Assembly: GCA_946122785.1 (NCBI GenBank)
Contig: CAMGYJ010000011.1
Coordinates: forward strand, 13,454,001-13,518,000
Direction of reading: 5' to 3'
DNA: 64,000 bases
From: Linum tenue
Lineage: Eukaryota > Streptophyta > Magnoliopsida > Malpighiales > Linaceae
In this document: positions 1 through 10,352 of the stretch, in pieces
Position numbering within the stretch: the stretch's first letter is position 1
How the letters are laid out: each line of letters begins with the position of its first letter
Made by a program: the position numbers and the translations under genes
The notes under the pieces: model-generated
What the model saw: only the letters and a program-made list of their open reading frames with translations
The model's database searches: none
Told to the model about the DNA's origin: nothing

Positions 1-1158
1 CGTTTCTTTCTTGTGCGATAGATCCCTCTTCCATGATGTGTAGCATTCACGTTGTCACTAGCTAAGATGATGGGGGCATAGGATTAGCCCACGACCAAAA
101 ACTGACTGTCCTGATGTGTCATATCCCCTAGTCAGCCCCTTTGAGCCGTGTGTTATCCTTTCTTTTGGTCTATAATGAAAAAAAATCACCCTTGTTGCAT
201 CTTTTAGAAGGTTCCACAGAGTGGTTTTTACATATTCTCTGCTGTTTCTGCTTAAGTCTATGTGAGTGTTGGAGGTAGTGCTTAAAAGTTGGGCAGGTGT
301 TTGAAATTTATGCAGAAGTGGTGGCTCTCTTAAGAAATGAAAAGAAAAATGAAAGGCAAACAAAGAAAAATTGAAAGCAAAAAGAGAGCCACTACCAAAA
401 ATCTGAGTAATGCCCAGTAAATAGTGTTTCTTAGCAGTCTGGCTTGGAAATGCTGATGTTTATGCCTCCTTCGCTCTTGTACTCTTAAGATGTTGAGTAA
501 CGCAGATTAGCAGAAAGAAAATACCGGTTTGTTTGACTGTGATTGTGTGTTTGGAAAATGTGGAACCTTTTGCTATGAATACTTCCACCACCTAAAAGCC
601 TTTTCCCCATGTCCAAGACCCTAGCCAGTCATTTGAACCTGTGTCTAAGACCTCCTGATTAGTTAGTGGTGACACCCCATATGTGAACTCTAGCATTTAG
701 AGGCTGCCATCATGGTGAAGAGATGATAGGGATTGAGAGAAATAGCATGCGCATTTTTCGCATTAAATTGTCCTGACCCCACTGGTCGAGAGTGAGTGAT
801 TCATTTTCATATTCTCTATACTCTTGTACCCCGGTGAGGACCTAGATTGCTCGGTCTCTGTTCTGATGTCTTGAGTTGGATGCATGAGTTGACTGTTTTG
901 AGTGAGTGGTCGAGCCAAGTCTGGGTTGGTTGGTGAACAGAAGGGAAACTCTTCCGTTGCTCGATTTTGCTGCACTCGAATGTCCTTTGTGGTGGTTGTT
1001 CAGGTTGCTATTAAAGTTGTTCATGTGTTGATGTTTGAAAACCAGTTTGATTCACGTGTTCTGTGCCTTTATGACTTGTCCCCAATATTGGTTGATTGAA
1101 ATATGTGAGCTTACCTTGTGTAGTACTTGGTTTGCTTGGGGACAAGCAAATAGTTAAG

Positions 1159-1170
1159 TGTGGGGGAATT
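1159..1170 (+). other. Polypurine tract of the gypsy element
   Basis: The G-rich stretch tgtgggggaatt abuts the first base of the LTR. A polypurine tract here primes plus-strand DNA synthesis in LTR retrotransposons. Confidence 0.75.
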
Positions 1171-2731
1171 TGATAGCATCGTATTTGCACGTGTTTTCAC
1201 TCTGGTTTCCTGCCCATTTTGGCTCGAATTGATTGTTCCTTGGACCATTTTACGCTAGGTTGTGTTCCTTTGTCATATTTCAGGTTCTAGCACATAAAGT
1301 GAAGCATAGGCGCAAGTTTCAAGTCAATCAGAGATCAATTGACGATTCGGGAGAAGAAACTCGGGTATGACCTGAATAAGAATGGATTTCTACCTCACTT
1401 TATGGACAAATAATCATGCAAGCTTGTCATGAAAAGAAAGAGGACGAGACTACGAGCGTCTGGGTTCAAACGGCGACTGATTTGGAGTCCGGACGAGGGA
1501 GAAACGAAGCTTTGAACAGGAGCGGAGACAGAATTACGGGCAGCCCCTGACAAATTACGGCCGTAATTGGCCAGGGCATGCCCGTAATTTATTGGCTGAG
1601 CCTTCTACCCAGAATTCCCTCGCGGTGATAAAATTACGGGCAAGACCCCAAGAATTACGGCCGTAATTCCCAAATTACTGGCGGTAATTGGGAAATTACG
1701 GGCGTAACTTCTCCCCCTGCAGCTTAAGTAAAACGCGCGTTTTGGTGTGAATTACGGGCAGAAAGTGATTACGGCCGTAATTCTGCCCGTAATTCGCCCA
1801 GAGTCGGGTTTTTGAAGGCAGATTCGAGCCAAGGAGAGGGAATTCGATTTTCTGGGCAAAAACAGAGTTTTAGAGAGAGAAAGAGCGAAGAACAAACCCT
1901 AGGAGCTATTTTGGAGTGGATTCCTCATCATTGAAGCCCAGATTGCGTCCCTAGGAGTGAAGATTGACATCCCAGAGCAGATTTTCCTCATCTTTATGAG
2001 TATGACTACTCTGATTTCTGTTTTCTCTTCTCTCTCTATGGAGTAGAACCTTTCTCTCATTTGGGTATGAAGAACCCTAGTTCCTTGTGTTAGGGATTTG
2101 ATTGTAATGACTTGGGATGATATTATTGTTTGATTTTAATCGAATGATGCATGTTTCATGAATTGATTTGAGTCTGATCAGCTTGTCTCAATTTCTGCTT
2201 CAACCTGAGATAGATAGAATCTGATTAGGTTGTTAGAGCTTCTTCATTCGATAGTAGGAGATTGGCTATACGAGAGTTATCCAGTTTACTGCTTTGTACT
2301 GGTGTTCTTAACGCCAGTAGTGGAGTTCTGTGTTCATAGCCTCAGCTTTCTATCCCGGTGAAGACTAGTCGTCTGCTGGGTAGATAGACTGAGAGGGCTT
2401 GGTCAGCTTAAGAGATTCCAAGCTACTGTCGGATCTTCCGCAGTCTAATCAACAGTAAATCAACCCAGGGAATTGCAATTGAACCTAACCAAGGGGCTAG
2501 GGGGACTCAATCCCGAGTGACTCTTACCTGCTTTAGAAAACCGAACAATTTACTACTTTCTTGTTGCTTTTACTTTTCACAACAATCACTCGACTTAGTT
2601 TGCTAGATAATAGAGAATCACGGAGTAAGCAGTAGATCTAGACCCCGGGTTGATAATTAAACTTGCCTATACTGCAGTCCCTTTCATTGGTTACACTTGG
2701 CCATTGTTAGGTGTTGTGTTTTAGCGTGTCA
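1171..2731 (+). repeat. 3' LTR, 1561 bp, same family as the solo LTR at 58334-59715
   Basis: It begins TGATAGCATC and ends GTGTCA. It aligns over nearly its whole length with 58334-59715, including the CCCTAGGAGC and GACTAGTCGTC stretches. It is about 180 bp longer because of an extra segment around 1330-1525 that the other copy lacks. It carries an array of imperfect palindromes built on ATTACGG/CCGTAAT at about 1530-1800. Confidence 0.85.
1530..1800. repeat. Array of ATTACGG/CCGTAAT palindromic motifs inside the LTR
   Basis: Around ten copies of ATTACGG(G/C) or its complement occur in 270 bp, several paired as AATTACGGCCGTAATT. The same array is present in the related LTR at about 58515-58790. 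A dense palindromic array upstream of the likely R region could be a transcription-factor binding or structural element of the LTR promoter; this role is inferred. Confidence 0.6.
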
Positions 2732-3673
2732 GGAAGCCTTGATTCGCTCAATTTCACTTTGGAGCGTTTTGATATTTCTTAACGAGTTTGTAGTCCCCGC
2801 TCTGCTCCAATCATACAATAGATGACGCACCTTTTTAAGGCGTTCCCATAGGCGAAACATAGGCGTACCCTGGATTTCTTCTCTCCAGACATAATTAACC
2901 ATAGCCCTAACCTCCGGATTCTCCGCCCAACGGGCATCAAATCGAAAGAGAGGGCGGCAGTTTCTAGCGTAGGGCCGGTCAGAGAGCAGAAGAGCACGAT
3001 GGTCAGAGCCTTGATCCGTAAAATGCTTAACCAAAGTCTCGGGAAAACGTTCCATCCAGGTTTGGGAGCAAAGGGCCCTATCCAAACGTTCACGAATACA
3101 GGCAGCCCCCATTCTCCTGTTAGTCCAGGTGAATTGATCCCCCATGAACCCGGGGTCATGGAGACCCAGCTCGTGCACAAGATCACGCAGGCTGCTTGAT
3201 CGCGAAGCGTTCCAAGGGTTGCCTCCATCCTTTTCGTTTTCATGGAGAATGGCATTAAAGTCACCAATCACCACGAAGGGGAGGTGGAAGGCAGAGCAAA
3301 TTTCCTGGAGCTGAGCCACTTGGGAGATTCGAGTCTCAGATTGACAGCTCAAATAGACAGAAACAACAATATAAGAAAAGTCCACTTCATTAATTTGGGA
3401 ACAGATACAAAAGCTGGAATGAAAAAACACTGAAGCATCAACTCCGGCAGACCAAGCAACTACTAACCCTCCAGATGCATCAATCGCATCAACGAAAAAA
3501 CAATTAGAAAGAACAAAGCCTAAGCCCCGCATACGACGGGAGACAACACGCCGACTCGAACGAGTTTCCGAAAAAAACACAAGATCAGGATTATTGGAGC
3601 GGACAAGACCAACAACAGTTTGGAACGTGAGGGACGGCCCAATCCCTCTCACGTTCCAGGCGATCATCCTCAT
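2732..3673 (-). pseudogene. LINE ORF2, endonuclease domain only (truncated by LTR insertion)
   Basis: The frame begins with ATG at 3673 (MRMIAWNVRGIG) and encodes an endonuclease/exonuclease/phosphatase-fold domain that nicks target DNA during LINE retrotransposition. The catalytic signatures are visible: WNVRG near the start, SETRS, GDFNAIL and, near residue 220, SDHRALLL. The frame then reads about 90 residues of linker and stops in the gypsy LTR. The reverse transcriptase that should follow is absent from the window, so this copy cannot make a full ORF2 protein. Confidence 0.8.
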
Positions 3674-4246
3674 TTATCCGACTGGGGCCAATTGAGGCTG
3701 GCTTCCTCCACCTGAACCAGATTATCCGCAATTTCCACAAATTGTTTTTTCGGTGTGGGGGTATCCCCCAAATCTCCCTCCATCTCCTCAAGCGGGCGTT
3801 TACGCGACCCAATTTCTGGTTTGCTAAGTTCGATCCATATTCATTTAGCTCCGACTTCTCTAGATGGATTCCCTCCTTGTCATCCTGCCCAATCACCACC
3901 TTCCCAATCTGGGTCTTTGATTTAAGGAGCACATCAGAGTTGATGGAAAGCCCTGCTTCAAAAGCGGCTACTACTTGGCACACACGTCCCTTTGTCGTAG
4001 CACCGGTTTCATTCAGCTTAGAGGAGGGGATCCGTTTTTTGATTTCAAAGCATTGGAGCTCCTCCTCAGTATCGGAATCATCAGACACTAGAGCCCTCAC
4101 CACTTCCTTCATCGGGCCAAATGTTAAATTTTGGATTGCTGGGCCATGCATACCCACGTGGGGTGACTGCTCCAGCCGTCCCTTTCCATCTCGCGCTGGG
4201 CCTCTGGCCTGCTGTGGAGAATCCCCCAACTTGGGCCCCGCCTTCC

Positions 4247-5758
4247 TCAACTTCCCCCCCTGCCACTCTGGGCCGGCTTACTCACTTTATGGGCCGCCCC
4301 TTCATCCAGAACAGGCCCATCCGCCCTTGAGAGGAGAGTGCCGCCACCATGCGAACTCAAATTTTTCCCCTGACTTATCTGTACAGCAGGGTGGCCTCCC
4401 CGCCCTTCCTCCTCCACTTCTCTGGGACCTTCAGCCGGCTTCCTTCCCTCGCCTTTCTTTTGAATTTGAATCGAGCTATCGATACATTGAACACTGAACT
4501 CGTCCTCCGATTCGGCCGCAAGAATGAGTCGTCGATGGCGAGCTAATTTCAGCTCATCGTGACTGCTGGCCGCCACTGGATTAGAAGCCGCCGGACCCTT
4601 CCTATGGCACGATTCCCGCTGCCTCGGCGGCTGTTTCCTCTCAGTGTCCCTGCTGCCAGTTTTGCGGGGATTTTTGTTTTTCGCCGGATGTGATTCCTCC
4701 AGCTGATCACCATCAATCTCCATCGGCCTCACACCTTCCTCTTTCCTCGGCTTGCCGCGGCGACTGTGGCGGCCTAGATTGATCTTCGGCGCCTTCGCCA
4801 TTGGGAATCTGCGCGGGCTCCTCCCAGGTTGGTTCGCCGACTCAGTCGTCAGGAACGGGTCTGCCGAAGTTCCCATCCAGAGTGGGCTTGCCGACACGCC
4901 CGGGGTTTTCACTTTAGTTTGTTGCCTTTTCTCCCTTGTTTTAGGGCCATGGCTCGAAGGAGCAGGGAGCACCTGGTCATTGCGAACGTTTTTGTTGATC
5001 CATACCGAGTGGGGGTGGCGGCGATACTGCTGATCCGCAATTGCACCATCAAATATTTTCCTCCCCGTCTTCTTTGTGGTCATGTGTGGGCCAAATTTCT
5101 CCTTCCTGGAAGGAGGGTCGAAAGCACAGCCCTGCCGGAAGTGGCCTACTCGTCCACAATTATAGTAGAAGCTCGAGAGGTGCTCATACTTGAAACGAAT
5201 CCAGAACCCCCCCGTTTCGTCATTGGTAGCCATGATTTGAGATCTCAATGGTTTAGAGAAATCAATGAGGACTTTGACTTTGACAAATTTGCAGTTTGTT
5301 TCCGAACATGAGAAGACTCCCGCCTCCAGGACTCGGCCCAATGTGGGAGTTGCAATCTTTCTTCCAAAATGTTGGGTGCAGCAATCCTCCGGCACATCCC
5401 ACATTTGGACACGAAAGGGGGCCACAGCGAGTTCCTCAAAAGATCGTGGTAAGGCATTGGGAGTCCAAGCTCGAACATTCAGAATTTTGTCGTTGATGAT
5501 CCATGGAGTTCGTTGCAACACCCATGTCTTCGCCGCTTCCGAGGGTAAAACAAATTCGAACAGACCACATTCTAATTGCTTCACGCTGATCCGTCCTTCT
5601 CCTTGCCAAGGGCGGTTAACAGCATCCCTCAGTTCAGGGATTGACATTCCATTCTCAGCAAAGAGGCGGCCAAGAAGGATTCTTGTTCTGCATACCCTTA
5701 CCGCGTGGGCTTCCTCCAATGAGAACTCAACTACCTGATCACTGGTCAAATGAGCCAT
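4247..5758 (-). CDS. LINE ORF1 protein (DUF4283-like, zinc-knuckle relic)
   Basis: ORF1 proteins of plant L1 elements are RNA-binding proteins that coat the LINE transcript. I chose the ATG at 5758, which gives about 503 aa beginning MAHLTSDQVVEFSLEE. The open frame continues upstream to 6877, but that part reads like translated 5' UTR and includes a duplicated stretch at about 6350-6450. The DUF4283-type region is near residues 15-150 (RLFAENGMSIPEL, then RTPWIINDKILNVRAW). A zinc knuckle follows as YNCGRVGHFRQGC, in which the first cysteine of C-x2-C-x4-H-x4-C is replaced by an aromatic residue. The C-terminal third is basic and low-complexity. Another open frame (4250-3591) overlaps the end, suggesting a frameshift in the C-terminal region. 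Confidence 0.7.
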   Translation of the reverse strand: MAHLTSDQVVEFSLEEAHAVRVCRTRILLGRLFAENGMSIPELRDAVNRPWQGEGRISVKQLECGLFEFVLPSEAAKTWVLQRTPWIINDKILNVRAWTPNALPRSFEELAVAPFRVQMWDVPEDCCTQHFGRKIATPTLGRVLEAGVFSCSETNCKFVKVKVLIDFSKPLRSQIMATNDETGGFWIRFKYEHLSSFYYNCGRVGHFRQGCAFDPPSRKEKFGPHMTTKKTGRKIFDGAIADQQYRRHPHSVWINKNVRNDQVLPAPSSHGPKTREKRQQTKVKTPGVSASPLWMGTSADPFLTTESANQPGRSPRRFPMAKAPKINLGRHSRRGKPRKEEGVRPMEIDGDQLEESHPAKNKNPRKTGSRDTERKQPPRQRESCHRKGPAASNPVAASSHDELKLARHRRLILAAESEDEFSVQCIDSSIQIQKKGEGRKPAEGPREVEEEGRGGHPAVQISQGKNLSSHGGGTLLSRADGPVLDEGAAHKVSKPAQSGRGGS

Positions 5759-6890
5759 GGTGCTGGGCTGCAACAGATTCAAACCAACAGGGTTACTCGT
5801 GGATAGTGAGTAGGGATACAGGCAAGGAATCGGCAATGGGAAGCAGGAAGGGTAGCTATTAATGGAGGCTGGAACAGAGCTCTCCAGCCAGGGGTCAACA
5901 CAAAGACCTCCGGCGGAAATTTCCCACTTACCAGAACAGGTCCCGAGCTTTTGGATAGCCTCGTCTCTATTCCAAGCTAGAACTTCACCTTGCGTATCAA
6001 GCAGTGGGGGTTCTGTTCGGTGGCCACTAATTAAATAGGGGCAGGAGGCAGAGGTATCCTTCTTCAGGGACTGTTGTAGTTGGGGTGGGAGATTAACAGA
6101 ATTATCCGCCCAGGATATTCTAATGATGATCTCCCCCTGCCTCGAGATTTGATCCCATAAGTTGTTGCGCAAATCACGGAGGAAGGAGAATCCGTTGCAA
6201 TTTTGATTTTGTGCGCGATTTTTCCTCAGGGCCGGTCGGATTGCAGTCGCCGGACGGCCAGCGAACGAGGGTCGGGCCAGGCCATCGATTTTCAGCACCA
6301 ATCGGCCGTGGATAACCTCGAAAGCCTCCGTCCTCGCCGAGGATCCATCTTCGAAAGACCTCGCCCCATCTCGGGGTCTGAGTTCTGTCGGAGTTCTGTT
6401 ATCTAGCTCGAAAGACCTCGCCCCATTTCGGGGTCTGAGTTCCGACGAGGTTGGGACGAGACTGGAGGAGATGAGCACTTCCTCACGCTCCATCTCATCG
6501 GAGGACGGTAGGTAGAACCGCCACTGCTGGATCGGTGATCTACGCAAGCGTTTACTGAGATGCCCATCTTGAATATGCTCCATCGCATGAATCAGCAGTC
6601 GTTTTCGCGTCCAGCGATCCCAATCGGGATCACAAATGCAGGATAGTGAGCACTTCGCCGCCTTCGCCGTCTTGCCTTGACAGGGTAACGCCGCCTCGGG
6701 GGAGGAGGGAGCCGAGGTATTCCGTCCTGATCTTTGCAGTCCTTGATTAGCCAGGGCTGTCTCCAGTAGCAGCACTAGGAATCCAGACAAGGTCTGGCCG
6801 GCGGAGCGGCCGATGTGCACAACCTGAGTAGCTGCCGACCACCACAAATTGAGGAGAGAGGAGAGAGCACCTCTCATTTTTTTTTCCTAT

Positions 6891-9545
6891 TCCACTTCAC
6901 TAGATTAACCAACCAATTAACAAATCTTTTTGTTTAAACGAGAAATAGATAAAGTTCTCCACTAAACGTGTTATACGTGAAGTATCAACCAAACAACAAA
7001 TAAGAGACAACTCTATAATAATACATAAACGAGAATTACATTCTATAGAAATTAACTATCATTTCATAACCTTTTTATGTAATGGGTGTATATTTTACGT
7101 AGCAGTTGTAAAATGTCATTACGGAATTCTTACGCAATGGACGGTCCTTTTACGTAATGAATATTATCCTCGTTTGTATAAATTTATATATCATCATAAA
7201 ATTTTTATCTAACTCTTATGATTTAACTATTATGTAAGAATTAACTATAATTTCGTAACATATACGAAAGGGATGTGTATTTTACGTAACAATTGTAAAG
7301 TATCATTATGGATTCAAACTTAATTGTGGATACAACCAAATACGAGTTTGTTGTGTGGAAGCTCGGATTTATAGAGTCAATGCTGATAAAGTTTTAAAAA
7401 TAGTGAAAGAATAATACCTCATCTCTTATTTATTATTAAATGGAGGAATGGATTATTTACGAAAAGAAAAATGGGATGGATTTGAAGCTCCTCCTAAAGT
7501 TTATTAGTGATTCAAATATCACAAATCCCATAACTCATAATTGAATTAACAATTTCGAAGATAATCAATTATCTCCAACAACATTTGTGACTATAATGAG
7601 GTAAATTCTTTTATCGTTCAAATGGTATTTCATATATGATTATTTTTTATTTTTAAATTTGCTTAGTAGAAAATGTTTTAAAAAATCCTTTTGGAACATC
7701 TATAATATTGTGTAATTAAGTACATTACGAGCTGATATGCCCTCATATGAGTCCTACCATTTTAATTTCAACTAGAATATGCATAGAAGACACTGATTAC
7801 AATGTAGCAATTTGTATGTTGGATGATTAACTTTGATATGTTGTAAAATTGATACCATTATTTGTTAATTCACATGACATATTGACATACAATCATGGGA
7901 CCAATATAACTATATAGGAGAAGAAAAAGATTACCCAAATTTAAAATAGAAACATTTATTAATTATTGTTATCATATTGCAGCCTGTCTGCTTAATGGTA
8001 AAAACAAAGAAACTACCTTGCTAATTTGTAAAATGGATACCGCTATGTGTTAATTCAAATGACATTAACATATAATCGTGACAACAATTTAAGAGGAGCA
8101 TATTACTGACATTTAAATTTGAAACATATATTAATTATTGTTATCAGGGGCAACAGGCCGGGTGAATTTCAATAACAATATATAATAACCTTAGTAACTG
8201 TTCGAAGTAAGACATGTTTTATTTTATACCATAAAAATTTCAAATAATTTAGTTTTTGAAAATATCATACTCATATAATTTTCAACATGCTGACCCGATT
8301 TATTGACTGAAGTCCTTACTCAATGTAAAAAACATAAGTCATACAAGGAAATTGACTCGTAAAAATTTTATAAGACAACTACACTATTTGTTACTCGATG
8401 TAAAAAATTATTGTGAAACTGTGGACCACCTATGGGGGTCGAGATGTTGTAATCGGTGAGCTTGATATGAAAATTTAATTTCATGCTCTAAATTTTTATG
8501 GGATGAGCACGTGAAGGTTCTCTCATTTTGTCATTATCCTTGAGTAGTTTCTCAATTGACATTCCAAAAAAATCTAGCTCCCTCGCGATATAAAGCAGCA
8601 AAGTTGTTTTAGTTAATGTTGTTTATAACTTCAGCTAATCATGAATCTATAAAATAACAACAATTGAGATACACTATTTGGTCAAAAACTTTTGTTTTAG
8701 TAGGTACGTTATTTTCTCTTGAATAAATGAAATTGAAGTTAAAAACAATAGAAGTGTAAAGGTAGATTGTTACCAACTACTATGTCTTTGATGTTGTTGT
8801 ATAATTCTTATAAAATTACTCATCATAGTCTTCTTCAACTTTTCTTTGGCAAGTTTCAATTAATATGGTTACTCTAACCCAAGTTTTTTAGAATTAGATT
8901 TGAAACGAATGAGATATAGTCCATTGAACTGGTGAGAAATTGAAAACCCCTTAAATATAGCTTGAGATTTGTGCAAAATGTAACAAAAGGAGGTTATGCA
9001 CAGAAGTTGTTTGAAGATCGTACCAGAGCGTTGTTTTATCAATTGGATGATTCTCCCAGGTGAATGATTTTTTGAGGCATAGAATGAACAAATATAGTAC
9101 TCAATAACAATATAAATTAAATTCCAAAAATCAAAATAAACTAAAGCATGTATAGTTGACAAAATAATATGTTTGTGTACTCAAAGGAAGTTTTGATAAG
9201 AAACTTCATGACACTAATAAAATTCTCCCACTAATATTTGATCATACCAAGCAAAGTTATGATAAAAGAAAGCAAATGGTGTTGCCAGTTTGCCGCTATG
9301 GTGAAATATATAAAATTATACTTTACAAACCTAGGTCTAATGTGGTATAATCTCATAATTTGTTTTATCGTAGTCCGAAAAAGAAAACCTAGAATATTAT
9401 CTAGTTTCTAGTTTTAAACGAACTTCTAGTCTATAGATGGAGATTGTGATATACATTTTATCACTTTAAGAGAAAACCAACACCTAAAAGAAGAATTGAG
9501 GAATAAACTATTAATTAATTAGACAATCATTCATCATTATATTCA
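6891..9545. other. AT-rich intergenic DNA without a recognisable gene
   Basis: Open frames here are short and resemble no family I know; a 97-codon frame at 8869-9162 (minus) has the composition of random AT-rich sequence. Two local duplications are visible: a diverged pair at about 7045-7130 and 7220-7310 sharing a TTTTACGTA core, and the pair listed separately at 7843-8147. Confidence 0.5.
7843..8147. repeat. Diverged tandem duplication, about 130 bp, two copies
   Basis: Copy one (about 7843-7975) and copy two (about 8020-8147) share a series of blocks in the same order: TGTAAAAT, GATACC, GTTAATTCA, ATGACAT, then TTTATTAATTATTGTTATCA-like ends. Confidence 0.6.
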
Positions 9546-9565
9546 TAAATCTCCTCACCCTTATC

Positions 9566-9871
9566 TTCTTTTTTTACCAAAGATAGCTTGCATTACCAAG
9601 AACAACAAAGATACAACGTTTAAAACTCCAAATGGAGCCAAGCGCAAAAATCGAAATTGCTCAAAGTACGCAGAGACAAAGAGATGGCTTTTAGCCACTA
9701 AATGGGCTGCCCTATTGTTCTGTCTGCCTACAAAGTGCACTGAGAATCCCGGATTATCTTGGAGCATCCACTTGATTTCCTGCAAAATAGCTCCGCCTAG
9801 CGCATCATTTACCACTCCTGCTCTGACTTTATCAATGATCCCCTTTGCATCACCTGCCAGAAGCATTGTCG
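9566..9871 (-). mobile_element. 5'-truncated LINE tail with RNase H remnant and 20-bp TSD
   Basis: A perfect 20-bp direct repeat (TAAATCTCCTCACCCTTATC) at 9546-9565 and 9872-9891 flanks 306 bp that begin with a T-rich run on the plus strand, a poly(A) tail on the minus strand. A long TSD, poly(A) end and 5' truncation are the hallmarks of target-primed reverse transcription. The minus frame contains DAKGIIDKV and HFVGRQNNRAAHLVAKS, which match the C-terminal half of the RNase H domain (RVT_3 type) that ends ORF2 of many plant LINEs. The fragment has no catalytic function. Confidence 0.88.
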
Positions 9872-10089
9872 TAAATCTCCTCACCCTTATCAATTCTCAT
9901 TACCGCGTTGAAATCTTTTATTTTGTATTAGATTTACGGAAAATCTCAAATCCAAAAGTTATAATTGAAAATATTTGGTTTGTTTAATTTAAGTTATAAA
10001 AAATTAGTTAATTAGCAAAGTCGCGCATATTATATTTGCCTAAAACACTTAACCTTATAATAAAATAAAATAAACAAACTAAACCTATA

Positions 10090-10195
10090 GGATTTTTTCC
10101 AATAATAGCACGTTTAAAAAAAATTACAAAACTAGCACCCATCCGAAAAAATTTACACTAATAGCACCATTTTTAATAGACGTGCCTCCAAGGTG
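10090..10195 (+). repeat. Left terminal inverted repeat of the MULE
   Basis: Pairs with the reverse complement of 17090-17195. Shared blocks, in order, are GGATTTTT-CC, AATAGCA, TTTAAAAAAAA, TAGCACC, CCGAAAA and CCTCCAAGGTG. Confidence 0.8.
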
Positions 10196-10225
10196 TGTTT
10201 TATTTCACGTCAGCACGCGCCATGG

Positions 10226-10352
10226 ATCGGGGACCGCACCTGCAAGGAGCGGTCAACGCCTCGTGAATCGCAAACCGCATCGGAAGGGAGCGGTTTCTGC
10301 TAGGGGAAAATTACCAGACCGCCCCTGAAGGGTGCGGTCTGATAAGTATAAA
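10226..10352. repeat. Left subterminal hairpins with ACCGC arms
   Basis: Short inverted repeats of the form ACCGC-N8/12-GCGGT occur three times just inside the left TIR (for example GACCGCACCTGCAAGGAGCG). The same motif forms a longer array inside the right TIR. Confidence 0.65.

Larger units (their letters stand above)
1..2731 (+). mobile_element. 3' end of a Ty3/gypsy LTR retrotransposon (3' UTR plus 3' LTR)
   Basis: Positions 1-1170 have no convincing coding frame and end in a G-rich polypurine tract directly before an LTR that starts TGATAGCATC and ends GCGTGTCA. A 3' UTR, then PPT, then LTR on the plus strand is the standard 3' end of an LTR retrotransposon. The coding part lies left of the window. 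A long non-coding 3' region with this kind of tract recalls Athila/Tat-type gypsy elements, but no coding domain is visible to confirm the lineage. The LTR ends exactly where LINE sequence begins, so the element is inserted in that LINE. The bases after the LTR are ggaag; the matching 5' TSD would be off-window. Confidence 0.8.
2732..6890 (-). mobile_element. L1-type LINE, 5' part (ORF1 plus endonuclease), disrupted
   Basis: On the minus strand an ORF1 with a DUF4283-like region and a zinc-knuckle relic is followed by an apurinic-type endonuclease domain. This is the usual order of plant L1 LINEs. The endonuclease frame runs straight into the gypsy LTR at 2731, so reverse transcriptase and the 3' end are either beyond the inserted element, left of the window, or lost. 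The 5' end is set near 6890, where GC-rich coding-like sequence changes to AT-rich DNA; no TSD can be paired. Confidence 0.8.

Noticed and set aside
58..363. 101-codon minus-strand frame
   Set aside because: It lies in the non-coding 3' region of a plus-strand gypsy element and has no recognisable motif.
3742..4546. Long plus-strand frame opposite the LINE
   Set aside because: It is antisense to LINE ORF1/ORF2 coding sequence and mirrors its open frame.
8869..9162. 97-codon minus-strand frame, Ile/Tyr/Phe-rich
   Set aside because: AT-rich composition, no motif and no homologue I recognise; not enough to call a gene.
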